This document shows, one piece after another, positions 44,641 to 49,866 of a DNA stretch of 49,866 nucleotides. The notes beneath the pieces are model-generated. The model was given only the letters and a program-made list of their open reading frames with translations. It had not been told where the DNA came from and did not search any database. A program made the translations under genes and the position numbers. The first letter of the stretch is position 1; the number at the start of each line of letters is the position of its first letter. The stretch covers positions 1 to 49,866 of the forward strand of contig JAEEHU010000021.1 in assembly GCA_016280975.1 (NCBI GenBank), written 5' to 3'. The DNA comes from Acholeplasmatales bacterium. Lineage in GTDB: Bacteria; Bacillota_I; Bacilli_A; Acholeplasmatales; Anaeroplasmataceae.

Positions 44641-45621
44641 CTACTCTAATAATAATCTTAAGCTTGCTAAATTTGCTCTCATGTAATCTAAATAAGATTT
44701 TTTACTGTTAAAATCCTCAACTGATACATTATGCATTGAATAGAATGTTAGAACCTGTGGTTCTTCTCCACTATATCTTCCTGCATTAATATCATCTCTA
44801 ATAACACTTAATATAGTATTTGCATTTCTCTTATCTGATAATTCAATTACGAATATGTATTTTGAATTATTTTCTTCTACTTTAGATGCTAGGCTCATAA
44901 TAGAATTTCTTGATGCCTCAATTTGAGTTGAGCAACCCTTGAAGCACGCATCATATGATAGACCATATCTATTAACAAAATATAAAAGTGGGAATCTATC
45001 TGCGAATATCATAGTCTTCTTTTGCTTTGAATTACATAATCCTATAATTTGTTGATCTACCTCTCTTAGGCCTACTTGATATGAAGCACTATTATTTTCA
45101 AATGCGCTTTGATAATCTGGATAAATAACCTTTAATTCAGTAGTTATGGCATTAAGAATAATTAAAGCATTATCAATATCATTCCATACATGCTCATCAT
45201 ATCCTTCCTCTATGTCTTCTTCCTCATCGGCTGATGCTGGGTCTTCCTCGTTAACTAATAAACCATTATTGTTTTCTAAGACAGTAAACATATTAATTAC
45301 TTTAGTCTTACTATAATCAATCTTTGGTAATATTGATTTTTCAACCCATTGGCTATCTGACTCACCACCAACATAAATAAATAATTTACATGATAGGATA
45401 TCTCTAATATCCTTTGATGATGGATCATATCCATGAACCTTACTACCTGGCTTTAATAGCATTGAATATGAAATATCCTCAACATCCTTAGTTACTTCTC
45501 TTACGAAATCATATCCAACATAATTTGTTGCTATAATGTCGGCACCCTTTTCCTCACTACAACTTGCTAGGACTAATAATGAAATTAATCCTAATAAAAT
45601 AAGTTTTAATTTTTTTAACAT
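44641..45621 (-). CDS. Metal-binding ABC transporter lipoprotein (ZnuA-like)
   Basis: A 326-residue cluster 9 solute-binding protein. The lipobox LASC gives Cys21 as anchor. The first metal His is in KVHGYDPSSKD (His63), the second in DEHVWND (His144). The position of the usual third His reads FADRFPLLYF, as in a Firmicutes subgroup. A strongly acidic loop (about 125-143, rich in Glu and Asp) replaces the His-rich loop of classical ZnuA. The ATG has AGAGGT 9 bases upstream, inside the end of the Fur gene. It captures the metal for the adjacent permease and ATPase. Confidence 0.92.
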   Translation of the reverse strand: MLKKLKLILLGLISLLVLASCSEEKGADIIATNYVGYDFVREVTKDVEDISYSMLLKPGSKVHGYDPSSKDIRDILSCKLFIYVGGESDSQWVEKSILPKIDYSKTKVINMFTVLENNNGLLVNEEDPASADEEEDIEEGYDEHVWNDIDNALIILNAITTELKVIYPDYQSAFENNSASYQVGLREVDQQIIGLCNSKQKKTMIFADRFPLLYFVNRYGLSYDACFKGCSTQIEASRNSIMSLASKVEENNSKYIFVIELSDKRNANTILSVIRDDINAGRYSGEEPQVLTFYSMHNVSVEDFNSKKSYLDYMRANLASLRLLLE

Positions 45622-45626
45622 TCTCC

Positions 45627-46046
45627 CTATACCTCTATCGAAATAAATTTGCGATTACAATCATTACATACTCCTGTAATATAAGTATTTTGAGGTTCTA
45701 CTGTAAAGAATAGTTTCTTTTGAATCATCCTTAAGAATTCATTTGTCTCAATAGTTCCTAAATGAACCATTCTTCCACATTTCTTACATTCAAAATGAAA
45801 GTGCGCAAGACAATTAGTATTTTCAATGTATTGATATGTTGCATAATTCTTATCATTTGATTGATGCTTTAAAAGCTCTCCTGATTCTACTAATTTATCA
45901 ACATTTCTATAAATTGTTGCTAAATTAATATCATAGCCTTCATTTTTAATATGCTCATACATATCCTTACAGCTAAATCTTTTATTCTTATGCTCTGATA
46001 AAAATTTTAAGATATACTCTCTTGGCTTTGTGCTATAATTTGTCAT
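45627..46046 (-). CDS. Fur family metal-dependent repressor (Zur-like)
   Basis: A 139-residue regulator. The winged helix covers about 1-75 (DMYEHIKNEGYDINLATIYRNVDKLVESGEL). HFHFECKKCG (82-91) carries two sensing-site His and the first CxxC; CNDC (127-130) is the second, making the four-Cys structural zinc site. The ATG at 46046 is chosen because AGAGGT lies 7 bases before it; the longer frame reaches into the operator. It heads the operon with the binding protein, ATPase and permease, and a 9-1-9 inverted repeat lies over its own promoter. The zinc (Zur) assignment is inferred from this link; Fur or PerR type cannot be excluded. Confidence 0.92.
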   Translation of the reverse strand: MTNYSTKPREYILKFLSEHKNKRFSCKDMYEHIKNEGYDINLATIYRNVDKLVESGELLKHQSNDKNYATYQYIENTNCLAHFHFECKKCGRMVHLGTIETNEFLRMIQKKLFFTVEPQNTYITGVCNDCNRKFISIEV

Positions 46047-46058
46047 TCTAAAACCTCT

Positions 46059-46077
46059 TTTGCAAATCATTCGCAAA
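46059..46077. promoter_or_regulatory. Fur/Zur-box-like 9-1-9 inverted repeat
   Basis: TTTGCAAATCATTCGCAAA: two 9-base arms around one central base, matching at 8 of 9 pairs. It starts right beside the -10 and covers the presumed transcript start, the usual place for autoregulation by a Fur-family repressor. Confidence 0.8.
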
Positions 46078-46078
46078 T

Positions 46079-46106
46079 ATTATAACTCAAATATTTTTTA
46101 TGTCAA
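46079..46106 (-). promoter_or_regulatory. Consensus promoter of the fur-znu operon
   Basis: Minus strand TTGACA (46101-46106), 16-base spacer, TATAAT (46079-46084). Both hexamers are perfect; such a strong promoter fits control by a repressor. Confidence 0.85.
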
Positions 46107-46122
46107 TATAAATAATCTCAAA

Positions 46123-46155
46123 TAAAATAAAAAAGGTTGCCATTAGACAACCCTT
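46123..46155 (-). terminator. Terminator of the hydrogenase gene
   Basis: An 8-bp stem with one G-U pair (AAGGGTTG/CAACCTTT on the transcribed strand, between 46132 and 46155) with an 8-base loop, followed by TTTTTTATTTTATTT on the minus strand. Confidence 0.87.
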
Positions 46156-46160
46156 AAATA

Positions 46161-47666
46161 CTACTTCTTTAAATGAGTAATTTCTTCTTTATATTTAGAA
46201 TCGCAACAATTCTTTAATGTAGCTTCCTTTTGAGATACACCAACTAATGCCTTAGTCTTTGTAGGAGCATTAATTGTACCTGCACCTGATACACATCCAT
46301 AAGGACATGCCATACCCTCAAGTAGATATCCATCATACTTACCTTGCTTTGCAAGCTCAAGCATTTTCTTACAGTTAGATAAGCCTTGAGCAGATTGAAC
46401 CTTAACTTCCTTATCAGGATCAATTCTCTTAATTACATCAACAACAGCTTGAGCAACTCCACCAGCAACAGCGAATCCTCTACCATCTGATGATGTTTCA
46501 TTCTTTAATTCATCTTGAGTAAGCTTTGAGAAGTCTACATTCTTAGCTTCAAACATACCCATTAATTCCTCAAATGTTAATACGAAGTCAACATCTGATC
46601 TAACCTTTTTTCTTGAAGCTTCTAGCTTCTTAGATGCACATGGTCCAATAAATACAATCTTAGCATTTGGATGATTCTTCTTAACTAATCTTGCAGTTAA
46701 TACCATTGGTGTCATTGTCATTGAAATGTTTTCCTTAAATTCAGGGAATTCATTCTTAGCCATAACTGACCAGCTTGGACAACAAGATGTACCCATAAAC
46801 TTTAATTTAGATGGTACATTTTCTAAGAAATCATGTGCTTCATCAATAGCACATAGGTCAGCTCCAATTGATACTTCAACAACATCCTTAAAGCCTAGTT
46901 CTGCTAAAGCACTTCTAACAGTCTTTAGAGTAACCTTTGGTCCAAATTGACCAATGAAGGCAGGTGCCATTAAAGCATATACCTCAAAGTCATTCTTAAT
47001 TGCTTGAATAACTTGGAAAATTTGTGATTTATCAGCTATTGCACCAAATGGACAATTAACGATACATTGACCACAGGCAACACACTTATCATAATTGATC
47101 TTTGCTTTTCCATTTTCATCTGATTCAATTGCGTTAACTCCACAAGCCTTAGCACATGGACGCTCTCTATGTACTATAGCGTTATATGGACATACGTCTC
47201 TACATTTACCACAGTGAATACATAATGATTGATCAATATGTGATTTACCATTTACAATTTTAATTGCGCCCTTAGGACATACGTTAGCACAAGGATTTGC
47301 AAGACATCCAACACATACATCAGTTACATGGTATGATTCAGTTGGACATGCATTACAAGCAAATTCAATAACGTTAATTAGAGGTGGCTCATAATATTTT
47401 TCAGGCTTAATTGCCTCTTCAATACCCTTTGAAATTGGATTGTGCTCATCTGGTGATCTACGAGATAGACCTAAGGCAAGTCTAATTCTTTCACCTGCGA
47501 TAGCTCTTTCTAGGAAAATAGAATCACGATAAACTGGTTCACCTCTAAATAATTCATAAGGTATTTCATCAACTCTAGAATAATCTCCACCTTCATATCC
47601 TAGCTTTGCTACTTCCTTAAATATTTGTCTTCTTATCTTTATTAATGATGCATATGAATCAATCAT
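46161..47666 (-). CDS. Monomeric [FeFe]-hydrogenase with N-terminal [4Fe-4S] clusters
   Basis: A 501-residue enzyme expected to make or use H2. The N-terminal part holds a Cys-rich region (FACNACPTESYHVTDVCVGC, about 104-123) and ferredoxin-type motifs (CIHCGKCRDVCP, CVACGQCIVNCP). The H-cluster domain follows: TSCCPSW (about 292), GPCASKK (about 339) and EGMACPYGCVSGAG (about 449). The TSCCPxW form and the lack of GGGQP match what is often called group B, whose physiology is less clear than that of group A. Maturases HydEFG are not in the window. It is a single-gene transcript with GGGG as ribosome site. Confidence 0.92.
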   Translation of the reverse strand: MIDSYASLIKIRRQIFKEVAKLGYEGGDYSRVDEIPYELFRGEPVYRDSIFLERAIAGERIRLALGLSRRSPDEHNPISKGIEEAIKPEKYYEPPLINVIEFACNACPTESYHVTDVCVGCLANPCANVCPKGAIKIVNGKSHIDQSLCIHCGKCRDVCPYNAIVHRERPCAKACGVNAIESDENGKAKINYDKCVACGQCIVNCPFGAIADKSQIFQVIQAIKNDFEVYALMAPAFIGQFGPKVTLKTVRSALAELGFKDVVEVSIGADLCAIDEAHDFLENVPSKLKFMGTSCCPSWSVMAKNEFPEFKENISMTMTPMVLTARLVKKNHPNAKIVFIGPCASKKLEASRKKVRSDVDFVLTFEELMGMFEAKNVDFSKLTQDELKNETSSDGRGFAVAGGVAQAVVDVIKRIDPDKEVKVQSAQGLSNCKKMLELAKQGKYDGYLLEGMACPYGCVSGAGTINAPTKTKALVGVSQKEATLKNCCDSKYKEEITHLKK

Positions 47667-47706
47667 ATTTTATCCCCTTTTTTCTTTCTTTTTAAAATTC
47701 CAACTA

Positions 47707-47735
47707 ATTATATTATAAAATATTTTTATCTTCAA
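47707..47735 (-). promoter_or_regulatory. Promoter of the hydrogenase gene
   Basis: Minus strand TTGAAG (47730-47735), 17-base spacer, TATAAT (47707-47712), giving a leader of about 35 bases. Confidence 0.65.
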
Positions 47736-47760
47736 TAATAGTGAAACGCTATCAATAATT

Positions 47761-47782
47761 AAAAAAGGCTTTGATAAGCCTT
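47761..47782 (-). terminator. Terminator of the ruvX-yrrM-exonuclease operon
   Basis: A perfect 7-bp stem AAGGCTT/AAGCCTT (47765-47771 with 47776-47782) with a 4-base loop and a T-run on the minus strand. Confidence 0.88.
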
Positions 47783-47797
47783 ATTTTTAATACTCAA

Positions 47798-48688
47798 TTA
47801 CTTTACAAATGAATTATAAATCTTTTCATAGAAATATGATGTATTTATATCATCCTTAAATGCTTTAAATACCTCATGTGTTACCTTTGAATCATCAAGT
47901 GCGTTATGCTCCTGCTCATCAGATTTATCATAATAGCATTCATAAATCTTAAATAATCCTGGATCATTTTTTAATTCATAGAATGTTTTAATTAATTTCA
48001 TAATGTTAATAAATCTAGTCTTATTTTCTAAAGACTTACATTTATTAATCCTATATGAATCATTTAAAACTAAAATATCATTTTTTCCATATACAATGAT
48101 TGTTGGATTATATTTATCAAGTATAGCTTTAAAATCATTATAAAACTCTTGATATGGAATTGCTAAATTCTCATATTCTTCTAAAGTTATATTCAAAAAA
48201 TCTAATGCTCTTTTTGTTAACTGCTTATTTACTGTTGGCTTAACATATTTGTTATATGAATATAATTCATTTCCATCCTTATCAAATATAATTAAGCCTG
48301 CTTGAATTAATTCAGTGACAAAGCCAGGTCCCCTAAATTTATAGCTTGGCATTGTCATTTCTAAATCTAAAAACATAGTGTTATCTAAATTTGATAGAGT
48401 ATCATATACAGATTTGTTTATTTTCTTTTTATTAAAATAAACGATATGATCATTCTTACCAAATGCTTCTATTCTATTTATAGAAATGATTGGATAAGCT
48501 AAGAATCTTCCCTTATGAAGTAATTCATTGTCAAATTCAAGCTCAATCCAGTTATCTTGATATAAATATCTTCTAAAAAGATTCATTTGACTATTTTGAA
48601 AATAGAAAAAATCAATTTTTCTACCATTTTTAATTCCAATAATCTTACTATCAAGTTCAATCATATGGATTGGTCCATATATTTTCAA
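47798..48688 (-). CDS. DEDD-superfamily 3'-5' exonuclease-like protein with unknown N-terminal domain
   Basis: A 296-residue protein. The C-terminal two thirds (about 105-280) have the DnaQ/KapD pattern: MFLDLEMTMP (DxE), VTELIQAGLIIFDKDG, VYGKNDILVLND (second Asp) and EHNALDDSKVTHEVF (the H-x-x-x-D end motif). The first 100 residues match nothing I know. Two starts are possible: a GTG at 48697 and a TTG at 48688; AGGAAGTGAT is ideally spaced for the TTG, which is chosen. That site overlaps the TAG stop of the methyltransferase, so the two are coupled. Substrate unknown. Confidence 0.8.
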   Translation of the reverse strand: MKIYGPIHMIELDSKIIGIKNGRKIDFFYFQNSQMNLFRRYLYQDNWIELEFDNELLHKGRFLAYPIISINRIEAFGKNDHIVYFNKKKINKSVYDTLSNLDNTMFLDLEMTMPSYKFRGPGFVTELIQAGLIIFDKDGNELYSYNKYVKPTVNKQLTKRALDFLNITLEEYENLAIPYQEFYNDFKAILDKYNPTIIVYGKNDILVLNDSYRINKCKSLENKTRFINIMKLIKTFYELKNDPGLFKIYECYYDKSDEQEHNALDDSKVTHEVFKAFKDDINTSYFYEKIYNSFVK

Positions 48689-48700
48689 AATAATCACTTC

Positions 48701-49315
48701 CTATTTAGAAATTGAAATAGATATTCCATCACCTATATCAAAAATTGATGTTTCATAATTCTCATTATTAAGTAGGAATTCATGAAACATTTGTAGCTTC
48801 TTAACCATGTTTCTTACATTCTTTGATAATGATTCTAAATCACTATTAACTAAATTATGGAAATACATATTATCACATACGACAATTCCACCCTTATTTA
48901 ATAGTGGTGTATAAAGCTCAAAGAATTTTGTATATTGAGCCTTAGCAGCGTCAATAAAAATCATATCAAACTTCTTATCACTTAGCTTATCAAAAGAATT
49001 TAAGGCATCATCAAATATGATATTAACCTTACCATCTAAATTTAAATCAGAGATATTCTTCTTTGCCTCATTATACATAACCTCATCTCTTTCAATTGTG
49101 TAAACAGTTGAATCTGATGTCATTGACATAATAGATGCAGAATATCCGATAGCTGTACCTATTTCTAAAATATTTTTTGGCTTATATAAAGCTATTATAG
49201 TCTTTAAAATTGATAAGCCATCATCATTAATAATAGGTACATGATTTAATTTAGCGTATTCTCTCATTTCGTTTAATTTTTGATTAAACTTGAGATTATT
49301 AGTTACAACCTTCAC
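48701..49315 (-). CDS. SAM-dependent O-methyltransferase, TrmR/YrrM-like
   Basis: A 204-residue class I methyltransferase. MREYAKLNHVPIINDDGLSIL is the typical N-terminal entry, ILEIGTAIGYSASIM (about 49-63) the SAM motif, YTIERDE motif II and FDMIFIDAAKAQYTKFFELYTPLL the metal-binding acidic motif; VVCDNMYF follows. B. subtilis YrrM (TrmR) methylates 5-hydroxyuridine at tRNA position 34, and the shared gene order with ruvX and yrzB supports this role. The open frame extends to 49405, but the added part is the DUF1292 gene read in another frame. The GTG at 49315 gives the expected length and overlaps DUF1292 by 17 bases. Confidence 0.87.
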   Translation of the reverse strand: MKVVTNNLKFNQKLNEMREYAKLNHVPIINDDGLSILKTIIALYKPKNILEIGTAIGYSASIMSMTSDSTVYTIERDEVMYNEAKKNISDLNLDGKVNIIFDDALNSFDKLSDKKFDMIFIDAAKAQYTKFFELYTPLLNKGGIVVCDNMYFHNLVNSDLESLSKNVRNMVKKLQMFHEFLLNNENYETSIFDIGDGISISISK

Positions 49316-49631
49316 AGTCTTCCTCACAGTCGCATTCGCAGCTTCCGCAACTACCCTCGCATCCACCACAGCCAGGACATCCTTGGTTATTTTCTGCGTA
49401 ATCATTTAAAATTTCTTCAAGCATCTTCCACTCTTCTTCAGTTTTAACCTCAGAAAGCTCGCCCTTATCTCCGTCATTTGGATTATAGCAAGCGGCAGAT
49501 ATCTCATTTATTTTTTCATTATAAAATACAACATAGTCATTGTTGAATTCATCAGAATGATAAGTAAATAAAATCTTAGTTACGATTTCATTTCCGTCCT
49601 TATCAAATAGAATTAATGTTCTATCATCCAT
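49299..49631 (-). CDS. DUF1292 (YrzB-like) protein with a cysteine-rich tail
   Basis: A 110-residue protein. Residues 1-82 match DUF1292: LFDKDGNEIVTKILFTYHSDEFNNDYVVFYN and EVKTEEEWKMLEEILNDY. The last 26 residues hold nine cysteines in CxxC, CxC and CxxxC spacings with Gly, Glu and Asp between, unlike plain YrzB, and look able to bind metal. AAGGAGATTT lies before the ATG. It follows ruvX by 13 bases and overlaps the methyltransferase start, the same order as in B. subtilis. Its function is unknown. Confidence 0.88.
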   Translation of the reverse strand: MDDRTLILFDKDGNEIVTKILFTYHSDEFNNDYVVFYNEKINEISAACYNPNDGDKGELSEVKTEEEWKMLEEILNDYAENNQGCPGCGGCEGSCGSCECDCEEDCEGCN

Positions 49632-49644
49632 ATATTAAATCTCC

Positions 49645-49866
49645 TTAAAATGATTTTTTATCTAAGAAGCCTTGAAGTATAACTACAGCGGCCATCTCAT
49701 CTTTTTTATTATGTCTATCTTTTCTTCTAACATTTCCTTCAATCATAGCTCTATCAACTATAACTGTAGTTAATCTTTCATCTTCTAAATGAACCTTAAT
49801 GCTACTCTTAGATTCTATCTTTTCTTTAAAAGAGACAGAGATAGAGGCTCTAATGCCACTATCTCC
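49645..49866 (-). CDS. ruvX: RuvX/YqgF-type nuclease, C-terminal end (partial)
   Basis: Translating the minus strand from the right edge gives 73 residues and a TAA stop. DERLTTVIVDRAMIE and RKDRHNKKDEMAAVVILQGFLD are the conserved end of YqgF/RuvX, with the catalytic Asp of DERLTT and the final DEMAA Asp. This protein trims the 5' end of pre-16S rRNA and has a Holliday-junction-resolvase fold. The start lies outside the window. It is followed by DUF1292 and TrmR-like genes as in B. subtilis. Confidence 0.92.
   Translation of the reverse strand, partial: GDSGIRASISVSFKEKIESKSSIKVHLEDERLTTVIVDRAMIEGNVRRKDRHNKKDEMAAVVILQGFLDKKSF

Noticed and set aside
47667-47797. Rex-like redox operator before the hydrogenase gene
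   Set aside because: The only candidate (around TAGCGTTTCACTA) is a poor inverted repeat that does not match the TTGTGA...TCACAA form.
49316-49405. N-terminal extension of the methyltransferase
   Set aside because: These 30 codons are the Cys-rich end of DUF1292 read in another frame, and family members start near the GTG at 49315.
1-49866. Mycoplasma-type code with UGA as tryptophan
   Set aside because: Long conserved proteins are complete under the standard bacterial code and use TGG for Trp; UGA is missing as a stop but is not seen as a sense codon.

Overview
The window is a strongly A+T-rich bacterial chromosome segment with short intergenic gaps and textbook Shine-Dalgarno sites (GGAGG, GGTGAT). 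It opens with the 5' end of a 16S rRNA gene on the minus strand. Of 39 protein-coding genes recognised, 38 lie on the minus strand, in the same direction as the rRNA; only a TetR regulator is on the plus strand. The 16S start (GGATTAACGCTGGCGGC), a B. subtilis-like ruvX-yrzB-yrrM gene order and the low G+C point to an uncultured-type anaerobic member of the Bacilli or wall-bearing Mollicutes relatives. This placement is inference. The meso-diaminopimelate dehydrogenase argues for a peptidoglycan wall, the [FeFe]-hydrogenase for anaerobic fermentation, and the very large BspA-like surface protein for life with a host or gut community. No phage, insertion sequence, CRISPR array or tRNA was seen, and no gene-free stretch exceeds about 300 bases.

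Layout, left to right. 0-8 kb: rRNA promoter and 16S start; a P-loop kinase overlapping a GAF/PAS/GGDEF/EAL protein; a DUF1294 pair; a Cthe_2159-like beta-helix lipoprotein; a four-helix membrane protein; diaminopimelate dehydrogenase. 7.8-12.7 kb: glycerol kinase-RluA-hypothetical operon; a flavin reductase/TetR divergent pair around one palindromic operator; a ZIP metal transporter with its own palindrome. 12.8-21.9 kb: a run of translation and genome-maintenance genes in transcription order tsaE, tsaB, rimI-GNAT fusion, ybaK, tsaD, glnS, ABC-F ATPase, pcrA. 22-25.8 kb: a membrane EAL protein, an Ldh2-type oxidoreductase and a peroxiredoxin. 25.8-43 kb: a signalling and surface island. 43.1-47.7 kb: a Fur-controlled metal ABC uptake operon and a monomeric hydrogenase. 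47.8-49.9 kb: a DEDD exonuclease, a TrmR-like methyltransferase, DUF1292 and the end of ruvX.

The most distinctive part is the island at 25.8-43 kb. One strong promoter (about 43.03 kb) appears to drive five genes: a TIM-barrel isomerase-like enzyme, a GAF/HD-GYP protein, a CHASE2 adenylate cyclase, a membrane-anchored FecR-domain protein and a 2431-residue leucine-rich-repeat lipoprotein. A propeller-sensor HD-GYP protein follows under its own promoter. With the two EAL proteins elsewhere, the window holds four apparent cyclic-di-GMP phosphodiesterases and one cAMP-type cyclase, but no intact GGDEF cyclase. The sequence therefore suggests an envelope-sensing system that ties second messengers to display of a giant surface protein.

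A second global signal is codon use at gene ends: of 39 stop codons read, 27 are TAA, 12 are TAG and none is TGA. The conserved proteins read through at full length with TGG for tryptophan, so UGA appears to be almost unused here.
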